From assembly GCF_013116825.1 (NCBI RefSeq), contig NZ_JABFNS010000002.1, positions 101,336 through 165,335 on the forward strand: a DNA stretch of 64,000 nt, read 5' to 3'. Made by a program: the position numbers and the translations under genes. The DNA comes from Myxococcus xanthus (GTDB lineage: Bacteria > Myxococcota > Myxococcia > Myxococcales > Myxococcaceae). The notes under the pieces are model-generated. The model did not search any database. It was not told where the DNA came from and saw only the letters and a list, made by a program, of their open reading frames with translations. Every line of letters starts with the position of its first letter. The stretch's first letter is position 1. Positions 16,951 through 25,298 of this stretch are shown piece after piece.

Positions 16951-18407
16951 GGGCGCCCCAGCTTCAGGGCCCCGGCGTGCTGAAGCGCCGGTACGTGCGC
17001 CGCGCACCGGGGGCCGCGCTGGAGGCGGTCTCGGAGGGGGGCTCGCCCACCGCGCCCGTCGCGCGAGGTGCGCGCATGGGCGGCGGCCTGCTGGCGTCGA
17101 GCCGCCTGGTGCCGCTCTTCGTCGGTCTGCTCATCTGCTGCCAGCTCGCGCTGCTGGTGGAGGCCATCGCGCCGCTCCGCGTGGCGGTGCGCGTGCTGGC
17201 CTTCGGCGTCAGTCTGGTGCTGCTGGCGCTGGTGCGGGGACGGAGTCTGAAGCACCCGGCGCTTCCCTTCATCCTGGCCGCGCTGGGCATCACCGCGCTC
17301 CAGCTCTTCAACCCTGGCACTGGTGCCCCGCTGGCGGCGCTGGCGCAGTTGGGCATCCAGCTCGCCATCGCCGCGCCACTGCTGTGGGTGACCCGGCTGG
17401 CCATCGACCCGAAGACGTTCCGTCGCACGCTCGCGCTGCTCTTCTTCTTCAACGCGGCCAGCGCGGGCGTGGGCGTGCTGCAGGTCTACTTCCCCGGCCG
17501 TTTCCAGCCCGCGCTGTCCGCCGCGGTGCAGGGCCAGGGCGAAGGTTATGTGAGCAGCCTCCAGTTCGAGACCTCGGACGGCGTGCGCGTGTTCCGTCCC
17601 ATGGGCCTGACGGACATTCCGGGCGGCGCGTCCACTGGCGGCTTCTACGCGGTGCTGCTGGGGGGCGGCTTCCTGCTGTCATCCCGTCGCGGGCTGACGC
17701 GCGTGTTGAGCGTGGGCGGCATCCTGGTGGGGCTCTTCGGCATCTACCTGTCGCAGGTGCGCGCCACCGCCGTCATGCTGGTGGTGTGTCTGGTGGCCCT
17801 GGCGGCGGTGCTCCTGGTGAGTGGCCGCGTGGGACGGTTCCTGGCCCTGCTGGCGGTGATGGGCACCGCGGGTGTGGCCACCTTCGGTTGGGCCGTGGCG
17901 GTGGGCGGCGACGCGGTGCTGAGTCGCTGGTCCACGCTCTTCGCGGCCAGCCCCGACGAGGTGTACCACAACAACCGCGGCTACTTCCTGACGGGGACCT
18001 TCGCGGACGTGCTGCCTGAGTATCCGCTGGGCGCGGGCCTGGGCCGCTACGGCATGACGAATGCCTACTTTGGCGACAACAGCGACCGCGAGCGCCCGCC
18101 GTTGTGGGCGGAGATCCAGTGGACCGCCTGGGTCTACGACGGCGGCATCCTGGGCGTGTTGTTCTACCCGCTGGGCGTGCTGATGTCGTTGCTGTGGGCC
18201 TTCCAGGTCGCGCGCAGCCGTGACGGTCCGGAGGACGAGTTCTGGCTGTGGGGCAGCGTCCTCTTCGCGTACAACCTGGGCGCCTTCGCGCTCACCTTCA
18301 GCTATCCGTTCTTCATGAGCCAGACGGGCATGGAGTTCTGGTTGCTCAACGCGGCGCTCTTCGGCGCCCTGGCCCATGCGAAGACCGTACACCCTCATCG
18401 CCGGTGA
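16947..18407 (+). CDS. O-antigen polymerase/ligase-like polytopic membrane protein
   Basis: A 486-residue membrane protein with about 10-12 predicted helices, including LVPLFVGLLICCQLALLVEAI and VLSVGGILVGLFGIYLSQV. A large loop (about residues 315-395) carries VYHNNRGYFLTGTFADVLPEYPLGAGLGRYGM and a WAEIQWTAWVYDGGILGVLF stretch. Topology, the late loop and the PLGAGLGRYG motif match the Wzy/WaaL (O-antigen ligase, PF04932-like) family. It sits between GT genes in the operon. A second, larger Wzy-like protein is encoded at 45437-48055, so this one may polymerise, ligate or export a different intermediate. Confidence 0.68.
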   Translation: MRAPQLQGPGVLKRRYVRRAPGAALEAVSEGGSPTAPVARGARMGGGLLASSRLVPLFVGLLICCQLALLVEAIAPLRVAVRVLAFGVSLVLLALVRGRSLKHPALPFILAALGITALQLFNPGTGAPLAALAQLGIQLAIAAPLLWVTRLAIDPKTFRRTLALLFFFNAASAGVGVLQVYFPGRFQPALSAAVQGQGEGYVSSLQFETSDGVRVFRPMGLTDIPGGASTGGFYAVLLGGGFLLSSRRGLTRVLSVGGILVGLFGIYLSQVRATAVMLVVCLVALAAVLLVSGRVGRFLALLAVMGTAGVATFGWAVAVGGDAVLSRWSTLFAASPDEVYHNNRGYFLTGTFADVLPEYPLGAGLGRYGMTNAYFGDNSDRERPPLWAEIQWTAWVYDGGILGVLFYPLGVLMSLLWAFQVARSRDGPEDEFWLWGSVLFAYNLGAFALTFSYPFFMSQTGMEFWLLNAALFGALAHAKTVHPHRR

Positions 18408-19518
18408 CTTCGTGGACACCGGAGGCATGGACCGGGCCAACCTGGCGCTGGCGCTCTGGCTGGCGAAGCAGGGGCACCCCGTCCGGTTGGTGGCCCACCG
18501 CGTGGCGGAGGTCCTCCTGCGTCATCCCAATGTGCGCTTCGTGCGAGTGCCCAAGCCCGCCAATGCGTACCTGCTGGGCGAACCGCTGCTGAGCGCGGTG
18601 GGCCGGGCCTGGGCGCTGCGCACCCGCGCCGAGGGAGGCCGCGTGGTGGCCAACGGGGGCAACTGCCCGGTGGCGTCCGCCAACTGGGTCCACTACGTCC
18701 ACGGCGCCTATGCCTCCGAGCCCAGCGGCGGCGTGCTGCGCCAGCTCAAGGGCCACGTGAGCCACCGGTACTACGTGCGTTCGGAGCGGCAGGCCCTGCG
18801 GCGCGCGCGCGTCATCATCGCCAACTCGGAGCGCACGCGGGAGGATGTGGTGGCGGCCACGGGCGTTCCCGCATCCCGGGTGCGCGTCATCTATCTCGGT
18901 GGGGATGCGGAGCGCTTCCGCCCGGTAACCGCCGAGGCGCGGCGTGAGGTCCGCGCATCCCTGGGGTGGCCGGAGGCCCGGCCCGTGGCGCTCTTCGTGG
19001 GCGCGTTGGGCGACCGCCGCAAGGGCTTCGACACCCTCTTCCAGGCGTGGCTGCGGCTGTGCGCGCGTGCGGATTGGGGCGTGGACCTCAAGGTCGTGGG
19101 CTCGGGCGCGCAGCGGGACGCGTGGGAGCGCGAAGCCGCGGACAGAGGACTGGGTGAGCGCATCCAGTTCCTCGGCTTCCGTGACGACGTGGCGCGCTTG
19201 CTGTCGGCGGCGGACGTGCTGGTGTCTCCCACGCGGTATGACGCATATGGGCTGAACGTCCACGAGGCGCTATGTGCCGGGCTGCCTGCGTTGGTGAGCC
19301 GCTCGGCGGGCGTGGCGGAGCGCTACCCGGAGGCGCTGTCGGGCCTGCTGCTGGACGCGCCGGATGACGTGGCCGCGTTGGTGCGGCGCCTGGAGGATTG
19401 GCGCCAGCACGCCGCGGCCTGGGCGCCTCATGTGGCCGCGCTGTCGGAGACGCTCCGGGCGCAGACCTGGGACTCCATGGCGGAGGCCATCGTGGACACG
19501 GTGGAGCGCGAGGGCTGA
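18376..19518 (+). CDS. GT4 family glycosyltransferase
   Basis: A 380-residue GT-B enzyme. The N-terminus (LIAGDFVDTGGMDRANLALALWLAKQG) has the GT4 acceptor loop. The donor half shows ALFVGALGDRRKGFDTLFQA and the variant motif YDAYGLNVHEALCAG with D289 and E297. Its ATG lies 32 bp inside the end of the upstream membrane-protein gene, an unusually long same-strand overlap that implies tight coupling. It is the last gene of the rightward operon 12378-19518 and meets the leftward gene 19532-20683 tail to tail. Confidence 0.87.
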   Translation: MRRPYTLIAGDFVDTGGMDRANLALALWLAKQGHPVRLVAHRVAEVLLRHPNVRFVRVPKPANAYLLGEPLLSAVGRAWALRTRAEGGRVVANGGNCPVASANWVHYVHGAYASEPSGGVLRQLKGHVSHRYYVRSERQALRRARVIIANSERTREDVVAATGVPASRVRVIYLGGDAERFRPVTAEARREVRASLGWPEARPVALFVGALGDRRKGFDTLFQAWLRLCARADWGVDLKVVGSGAQRDAWEREAADRGLGERIQFLGFRDDVARLLSAADVLVSPTRYDAYGLNVHEALCAGLPALVSRSAGVAERYPEALSGLLLDAPDDVAALVRRLEDWRQHAAAWAPHVAALSETLRAQTWDSMAEAIVDTVEREG

Positions 19519-19531
19519 GGCGCCTGCTTCG

Positions 19532-20683
19532 TCAGCCGCGCCGCTCCAGGACCTCGGTGAAGAAGTCCAGGTGTGCCTTCGCCACCACCGGCCACGAGAA
19601 GTGGGTGACGGCGCGCTCTCGGCCCCGTGTGGCCAGCTCTTCTCTGCGCTGGGGACTCTCCAGCAGGTTGGCGATCGCCTGCGTCCAGGCGGACACGGAC
19701 GCCTCCGGCAGCACGATGCCCGCGTCGTCCATGGTGCGCGGGACTTCGCCCGAGTCACTGCCGAGCACGGGCACGCCACACGCGAAGCCCTCCGCCAACA
19801 TGCGGCCGAACTGCTCCCGCCATTGGCGCGTCGTCTGACTGGGAGCGCACAGCATGTCCATGGCGTTGAGCGCGCGTGGCACGCCTGAGTGGGGCACTCC
19901 GGTGAGGACTCGCACCGATTGAGGGTGCCGGGCCGCCCAGTCACGCAACGCGCCTTCCATCGGGCCCCCGCCGACGAAGAGCGCGCGCCACGGGGTGTCG
20001 AGCGCGTCGAGCGCAGCCATCAGGAGGGGCACGCCCTTCTCCGGGACGAAGCGGCCGAGAAACCCCACCACGGGGGGGCCTGATGTCTCCCACCCGAGCT
20101 CGCGCCGCAAGGACTCGCCCGCGGCGCGATTGGGTTGGAACAGGTCCGCGTCCACGCCCATGGGAATGGCGCGCGCGGGACGCTCCGCATAGCCGGGACG
20201 GGTGAGGAGGTTGTCCCTCACGGTTTCACCCCAGGCCACCCAGCCCGAAGCGCGCTGGACGACGAAGCGCTCCGCCTGGGCGAAGGGCGGCGGGTAACGC
20301 TTGGACAGGTTCTGCGCGGTGCTGAAGACGAGCGGGACGCGACGCGGCGTGAGCAATGCCGCCTCCAGGCCGGCCAGCACATAGGGCTCTTCCCACACGT
20401 GCACCAGGTCCGCGCCGCGCGCGAGGTGCGCATGCAACTCCGGACCGTAGAGGAAGGTGTGGAGCGAGCGGCTGAAGAAGGCGCGCACGCCTTCCGTCCT
20501 GGCGGCCTCGTCCGCTTCGAGCCGCAGGGCGAGCGGGCTCAGGTCGCCGTGGAAGAAGCGGGGTGCCACCGTGGTGACATCCCATGCACCCGCGCCCACG
20601 CGCATCATCTCGTTGGCGAGGCGCCGGTTGAGGCCGACGACGTAGGAGTGAGAGAGGGTGATGAGCCGGCGTGACTGCTTCAA
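19532..20683 (-). CDS. GT4 family glycosyltransferase
   Basis: A 383-residue GT-B enzyme with an unusual N-terminus (ITLSHSYVVGLNRRLANEMMR) in which the glycine loop is replaced by VVGLNRR, as in some DUF-linked GT4 proteins. The donor domain is canonical: VVGFLGRFVPEKGVPLLMAAL and EX7E motif EQFGRMLAEGFACG with E290 and E298. The ATG overlaps the stop of the gene at 20680-21939 (ATGA), forming a two-gene leftward unit. It probably adds a sugar to the same polysaccharide. Confidence 0.85.
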   Translation of the reverse strand: MKQSRRLITLSHSYVVGLNRRLANEMMRVGAGAWDVTTVAPRFFHGDLSPLALRLEADEAARTEGVRAFFSRSLHTFLYGPELHAHLARGADLVHVWEEPYVLAGLEAALLTPRRVPLVFSTAQNLSKRYPPPFAQAERFVVQRASGWVAWGETVRDNLLTRPGYAERPARAIPMGVDADLFQPNRAAGESLRRELGWETSGPPVVGFLGRFVPEKGVPLLMAALDALDTPWRALFVGGGPMEGALRDWAARHPQSVRVLTGVPHSGVPRALNAMDMLCAPSQTTRQWREQFGRMLAEGFACGVPVLGSDSGEVPRTMDDAGIVLPEASVSAWTQAIANLLESPQRREELATRGRERAVTHFSWPVVAKAHLDFFTEVLERRG

Positions 20684-21939
20684 GGGATGGGGGCTCCACG
20701 GCTTTCAGATGGGGGATTGCTCCGCACGAGCGTGCGGTACAGGGTGAGCACCTCGCTCGCGTAGCGTTCGCGCGAGAAGTTCGCCGCCGCGGTGAGTCGC
20801 GCGGCCGTGCCCAGCCGGGCTCGCAGGGCTGCGTCCTCCAACAGCGTTCGCATCGCCTGGACCAGCGCGTGCACGTTGCCTGGAGGTATCAGCAGCGCGT
20901 CCGTGCCATTCGTGAGTGCCTCCGCCGCGCCGCTCGCGCTGGAGACGATGGCGGGCCGCCCGCAGGCGAGCGCCTCCGCGATGGTGAGGCCAAAGGGCTC
21001 CCGGCGGGTGCTGGCGTGAACGAAGACGTCCAGGGCCCGGTACACAGAGGCTGGATGGGGCTGGAAGGGCACCAGCCCCACGCGCTCCGCCAGGCCGCGT
21101 GCGGTGATGAGCCGGCGCAGTTCATCCTCGGAGAACTGCGAGCCGGGCGTCTGATACAGCGGCGCGCCCACCAGGTAGAAGCGCACGGGCAGGGCGGGGT
21201 ACAGGCGCGTCAGCGTCGCCGCGGCTTCGAGGAAGACGTCCTGGCCTTTCCAGCGGGCATAGGTGGCCACCAGCCCCACGCGGAGCGTGCCCTCGGGGGC
21301 TGCGGGTAGACCGGCCAGCCGGTCCAGTTGCGCGCCGTCCGCGGGGCCGGGGGAGAAGCGCGTGGTGTCCACGCCGTTGTAGATGACGTGCACGGGCACT
21401 CGGAACAGCACCTCGCGCGTGTCGTCGCCCACCGCTCGCGAGTTGGCGATGGCCGCCGATGCGAGGGGCGACAGCAGCCTCAGCGCGCGGCGGACCAGGG
21501 GCCGCTCGCCCAGGAAGTCGTGGACGTGCCACACCCGCTTCAAGGGCAGGCCCGCGGTGGCGGCGCTGAGCAGGTGCGTCTTGATGCCGTTGGAATGCAC
21601 CAGGTCGGGGCTGATGTCGGCGACTTCCCGGCGGAGCGCGCGTCCATGGCCCACCAGCAGCCCGGAGGTGGGCGCCAGCCGGCGGGCGAAGCGCAGCGCC
21701 TCCAGCGGACCGTGGCCTCTCAATGCGGAGTCGCCCAGCGCGGACAGGTGCTCTGGCAATGGCAGCAGCCGCGCATCCACGCCCAATGCGCGCGCTTCGT
21801 CGAGCAGCGGCCCCGCGGTTCCGGCCAGCAAGTGGAGCGACAGCGTTGAGTCCTGCTGCTTCAGGCACGCCATCAGGTCCAAGAGCGCGCGCTCGGCTCC
21901 ACCAAGAATGCCCACGGGATTGAGGAAGAGGAGGCGCAC
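20680..21939 (-). CDS. GT4 family glycosyltransferase
   Basis: A 419-residue GT4 enzyme starting with GTG. The acceptor loop is FLNPVGILGGAERALLDLMA. The donor site shows RVGLVATYARWKGQDVFLEAA and the EX7E motif REPFGLTIAEALACG with E314 and E322. The typical helix SSASGAAEALTNGTDALLI follows. It is the first gene of the two-gene leftward unit. The 163-bp upstream gap has a TTGACC hexamer but no clear -10 box. Confidence 0.86.
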   Translation of the reverse strand: MRLLFLNPVGILGGAERALLDLMACLKQQDSTLSLHLLAGTAGPLLDEARALGVDARLLPLPEHLSALGDSALRGHGPLEALRFARRLAPTSGLLVGHGRALRREVADISPDLVHSNGIKTHLLSAATAGLPLKRVWHVHDFLGERPLVRRALRLLSPLASAAIANSRAVGDDTREVLFRVPVHVIYNGVDTTRFSPGPADGAQLDRLAGLPAAPEGTLRVGLVATYARWKGQDVFLEAAATLTRLYPALPVRFYLVGAPLYQTPGSQFSEDELRRLITARGLAERVGLVPFQPHPASVYRALDVFVHASTRREPFGLTIAEALACGRPAIVSSASGAAEALTNGTDALLIPPGNVHALVQAMRTLLEDAALRARLGTAARLTAAANFSRERYASEVLTLYRTLVRSNPPSESRGAPIP

Positions 21940-21980
21940 GGCGGGTGGACCGAAGCAAACACCTCACCTCGGGTCAAGGC

Positions 21981-22011
21981 ACGTTGCTGGGGCTTGAGGC
22001 ACCGGCAACGT
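21981..22011. repeat. Inverted repeat in the 21940-22102 intergenic gap
   Basis: ACGTTGC at 21981-21987 and GCAACGT at 22005-22011 form a 7-bp inverted repeat with a 17-nt loop. It lies between the stop of the leftward gene 22103-23281 and the start of 20680-21939, so it could terminate the former or be an operator for the latter. The remaining bases of this gap hold nothing recognisable. Confidence 0.35.
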
Positions 22012-22102
22012 CCCCGCGCACTGTGTTCGCGCGATGACCTTGGGCATGTCCGTATCGCCAAGGGCGAGCGGAACGCTCCGGGTTGGGTGGAGCCTGCCGA
22101 CC

Positions 22103-23281
22103 TCACGGCGTGGAGGCACCGAGCAGCCGCAGGTAGGCGTCCAGCACCGTACGCGCATGCGCGGCCCAGGTGAAGCGCGAGGCGCGGGTCAGCCGTGCCT
22201 CGCGCGAGGGCTGTGCGTCATGGCCGGCGAGCAGCGCGGCCACGGACTCCACCCACGCCGGCACGTCCCCCACGGGGCAGTAGGTGCAGGCTTCTGCTCC
22301 GACCTCCCGTAGCACGGGCAGGTCGCTGGCCACCACGGGGGCACCACAGGCCAGCGCCTCGATGACGGGGAGTCCAAAGCCCTCCGCCTCGCTCGTCACC
22401 ACCACGGCCGCCGCGCGCCGGTAGAGGCCCGCCATCGTGGCCCGCTCCTGCCGAGGAGGCTGAAGCAGTGCATCGCCAATACCCAACGCCTCCACCTGCG
22501 CGCGCTGTGTGTCGTTCAGCGCGCCGCCTTGCTGCACCAACCGAAGCTCCGGGGAGCGCGCGCGAAGCGCGGCGAACACGGCGAAGAGCACGTCCAGGCG
22601 TTTGCGGGGAATCGCGCTGCCGACGTGGAGCAGGTAGGGCCGGCCCCCCAGCGGTGCGAGCACGGCTTCGCTGGCATCGGGCGTTCCGGGCGTGGGCTCC
22701 GGGCGGTATTCGGGGGACACGCCATACGGCGCCCAGACGAGCCGCGACTCCGGCACCACGCCATGCGCGAGCAGCTCCATGCGCACCGCCTGCGTGCTGT
22801 GGAACACGATGGCCGCGCGCTCCAGCCCCGCGAGCTGGGCACGGGCCATGGCGCGGAACCACGCGGGACGCGGCTCGCGCCGAGGCTCCAGCACGGAGCG
22901 GAACGCATCCAGGTCATGGCAGTAGACACCGGTGCGCGACGCGGGCAACGCGTGCACGAGCTGCGCGTAGGTGTGGTCCACCACGTGGAAGGCGTCGTGC
23001 CGCCCCCGGGCGAGCAGCGCACGGCCCGGGTAGAGGCCGAAGCGGGTGAGGAGCCGGTCCGCGTTGAACGCCGCGTTGCGCGCGCCTGCTCGGGGAAGCC
23101 GTCGCAGCACCGCGGGCATTTCTGGCCTCATGGCCGTCGCGTGGACCTCGGAGGGATGCGCGGCAAGCCCCGCCAGGAGGGCCTCGCCCACCAGGTCCAT
23201 GCTGGGCCAGCCTTCCTCGCGCGGGTCCATCAGCAGCGCCAGCCGGGCCGCGGTCTGGGGTGTCGCATGGCGGGGCGTCAT
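22103..23281 (-). CDS. GT4 family glycosyltransferase
   Basis: A 392-residue GT-B glycosyltransferase. The acceptor half has an N-terminal loop ALLMDPREEGWPSMDLVGEALLAGL. The donor half has LLHVGSAIPRKRLDVLFAVFAAL and a perfect EX7E motif EGFGLPVIEALACG with E300 and E308. The ATG at 23281 overlaps the stop of the upstream gene (ATGA); the frame is open to 23467 but only across that gene. It ends a three-gene leftward operon (24436-25104, 23278-24426, 22103-23281). The motif set resembles mannosyltransferases of the WbdA/GumH style, but the sugar is not predictable. Confidence 0.86.
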   Translation of the reverse strand: MTPRHATPQTAARLALLMDPREEGWPSMDLVGEALLAGLAAHPSEVHATAMRPEMPAVLRRLPRAGARNAAFNADRLLTRFGLYPGRALLARGRHDAFHVVDHTYAQLVHALPASRTGVYCHDLDAFRSVLEPRREPRPAWFRAMARAQLAGLERAAIVFHSTQAVRMELLAHGVVPESRLVWAPYGVSPEYRPEPTPGTPDASEAVLAPLGGRPYLLHVGSAIPRKRLDVLFAVFAALRARSPELRLVQQGGALNDTQRAQVEALGIGDALLQPPRQERATMAGLYRRAAAVVVTSEAEGFGLPVIEALACGAPVVASDLPVLREVGAEACTYCPVGDVPAWVESVAALLAGHDAQPSREARLTRASRFTWAAHARTVLDAYLRLLGASTP

Positions 23282-24426
23282 GTGGGGCCGGCGCGCAGCA
23301 GCGCTTCCACCGTGCGCTCCAGCGCGAAGTGCTCGCGGTAGATTCGGGCCGCGTGCTGGCCCAGCTCCCTCCGCGTGTCCGCGCGCGACAGCAAGCCCTC
23401 GGCGCGCTCCACCAACGCAGCGGGCGCCGTGCCTTCGGCCAACGCGACGGCGCCGTGTTCGCGCCACAGCGGTTCCGTGAGGTGCCCGGTGTTCGTGATG
23501 ACAGGGAGCCCCAGGGCCAGGCCCGCCATGACCGTGGTGCGCCTGGTGCTCACGCCGTCCGGATAGGGCTGCAGGAGCACGTCACACGTCGTCAGATGCA
23601 CCGCGATGTCGTCCAGCGCGAGCGAGTCCCTGGACACGAGCCGGCCTCGCAGCTCGGGGTGGCGCGTCTCCACGCCTTCGACGAAGGCGCGGCTGCCTCT
23701 GCCCAGCATCAACGCCCGGCGCGTTCCCTCACCGCGCAGCAACGGCACCAGCGCGGCCTCCAGGGGCTCAGCGGTGAGGCGTCCGAAGGTGCCGAAGTGT
23801 CCCAGCCAGGGCCCCTCACCCAACTCCGCGCGGAGCGCGTCCACGGCGTCACGGGAGACCTCGACGGGCAGGTTGCTGGGAACCGGCAGCCAGGCCGCGT
23901 GGGGCCGGACGCGAGCGGGCAGGTGCTCCGCCCACTGGGGAATGGAGACGAACACGCGGTTGGCGGCGCTCGCCACCAGGCGCACCATCAGCCGCGTGGT
24001 GCCCGCCAGGATGTGGTGGCGCCAGGGGCCGCGTGGGCTCCACGGATGCACGGCCTCGTGGATGTAGACCCAGCGCGCGTCGTGCCACCGCGAGGCGAAC
24101 CACGCGCAGAAGGGGACGTTCATCGCCCTCAACCCCAGGGCATGGGGCACGTACTGGAGCAGCAGGCGCCGGGGCCCCGGGCACGCATCCAGCCCGCGTG
24201 ACAGGCCGGGCAGGCCCCTGGGCGTCAGGAGGTCGGGGGCACGGTGCACGGTGACGCCGTCCTCGTCGCGGACACCACCTTCACCGGGGGCCCAGACGTG
24301 GACCTCCTGCCCGGCGCTGGCGAGCGCGCGGCTCAGTTGCCGGGTGTAGTCACCGACGCCGCCGGGCCGCGGCGGGTACTCGCCGGTGAGGACATGCCAG
24401 GCGGGAGCGGTGCGCGGAGGAGGCAT
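23278..24426 (-). CDS. GT4-like glycosyltransferase lacking a canonical EX7E motif
   Basis: A 382-residue GT-B protein. The N-terminus LTGEYPPRPGGVGDYTRQLSRAL is the classic GT4 acceptor loop. The donor half is divergent: WLGHFGTFGRLTAEPLEAALVPL, then DVLLQPYPDGVSTRRTTVMAGLALGLPVI, where the first Glu of EX7E is absent and the usual E-A helix reads T-V-M-A. Such variants occur in active GT4 subfamilies that act on oligosaccharide-lipids. It is the middle gene of the leftward three-gene unit. Confidence 0.8.
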   Translation of the reverse strand: MPPPRTAPAWHVLTGEYPPRPGGVGDYTRQLSRALASAGQEVHVWAPGEGGVRDEDGVTVHRAPDLLTPRGLPGLSRGLDACPGPRRLLLQYVPHALGLRAMNVPFCAWFASRWHDARWVYIHEAVHPWSPRGPWRHHILAGTTRLMVRLVASAANRVFVSIPQWAEHLPARVRPHAAWLPVPSNLPVEVSRDAVDALRAELGEGPWLGHFGTFGRLTAEPLEAALVPLLRGEGTRRALMLGRGSRAFVEGVETRHPELRGRLVSRDSLALDDIAVHLTTCDVLLQPYPDGVSTRRTTVMAGLALGLPVITNTGHLTEPLWREHGAVALAEGTAPAALVERAEGLLSRADTRRELGQHAARIYREHFALERTVEALLRAGPT

Positions 24427-24435
24427 GGCGCGGCG

Positions 24436-25104
24436 TCAGGACACTTCCATGTCGCGGATGGCGAGGAGCTGGAAGGCGTGACGGGGCCAGCGCGTGGCGA
24501 AGGGCTCGGTGAGGATGGACAGGCGGCTGCCCAGCCGGAAGGGCCGGATGCGCGGCAGGGCGTAGTCACCGCGCAGGGGCTTCCAGCCGCTCATGCCGGT
24601 GACGTGGTAGCCGCGCAGCTCGAAGTCGTAGACCTCCCAGCCGGAGCGGTGCACCTGGTGGACGTTGTTGTCCCACTCATCCTGGGGGAGGAAGCCATTG
24701 GGCGTGAAGATGATGACGCGCTTGCGCGCCAGCGACTCCATCATCTCCAACAGCCGGAATCCGTCTGGCTTGTCGAAGTGCTCGATGACGTCCAGCGCGA
24801 CGACGGCGTCGAAGCTCTTGGGACCGAAGCGCTGGCCCGCTTCCATCAGGTCCATGCAGTGGTACTCGCGGTGGATGCCCGCGGCCCGGCTGCGCTCGAT
24901 GCTGGTGGGGTGCCCGTCCACGCCCACCGTGTGCGGGAGCAGGTTCGAGAAGCTGTGGAGCGGCGAGCGCGAGCCACAGCCGATGTCCAGCACGCTGTCA
25001 CAGGTGCCGACCAGCGCCTCCTTCAGCGTGCGGTGGAGCACCTCATGCTCACCCACGAGGACTTCGCGCTTCAGGAACTGGAAGATGTTTCCACCGGGAC
25101 GCAT
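24436..25104 (-). CDS. Class I SAM-dependent methyltransferase
   Basis: A 222-residue methyltransferase (Methyltransf_11/23 type). SAM motif I is VLDIGCGS (residues 38-45), with an acidic Asp after strand 2 (VGVDGHP) and motif IV VVALDVIEHFDKPDG. The C-terminal half has hydrophobic strands and a WEVYDFELRGYHV segment. The ATG at 25104 gives the usual short N-terminus. It opens the leftward operon with two glycosyltransferases, so a sugar or a lipid-linked glycan is the likely substrate. Confidence 0.8.
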   Translation of the reverse strand: MRPGGNIFQFLKREVLVGEHEVLHRTLKEALVGTCDSVLDIGCGSRSPLHSFSNLLPHTVGVDGHPTSIERSRAAGIHREYHCMDLMEAGQRFGPKSFDAVVALDVIEHFDKPDGFRLLEMMESLARKRVIIFTPNGFLPQDEWDNNVHQVHRSGWEVYDFELRGYHVTGMSGWKPLRGDYALPRIRPFRLGSRLSILTEPFATRWPRHAFQLLAIRDMEVS

Positions 25105-25298
25105 GTGGGCGGACCGTAGCCCCGGCGCTTCGGGAAGGGCAACCCTGACGCGGTGTCCAGGCAGGCGAGCGGGACATCCCACCATGCGGGGAACGCACGT
25201 TGCTTGTAGGCCCTGCGCGCTGTCGCTAGCATTTCCGCTCCCGCGCGTTCCCGCGCGCTGGCCCTCCCCAGGACACCCGGAGCGGGCCGCTCCGCACC
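25105..25298. promoter_or_regulatory. Divergent control region between the methyltransferase and wzx genes
   Basis: 194 bp between divergent genes. Rightward it shows TTGCTT at 25201-25206 and a TAGCAT element near 25225, too widely spaced for a standard sigma-70 promoter but typical of loosely conserved myxobacterial promoters. It also contains GCACGTTGCT at 25195-25204, a 10-mer found again in the 21940-22102 gap. Nothing else is evident. Confidence 0.35.
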
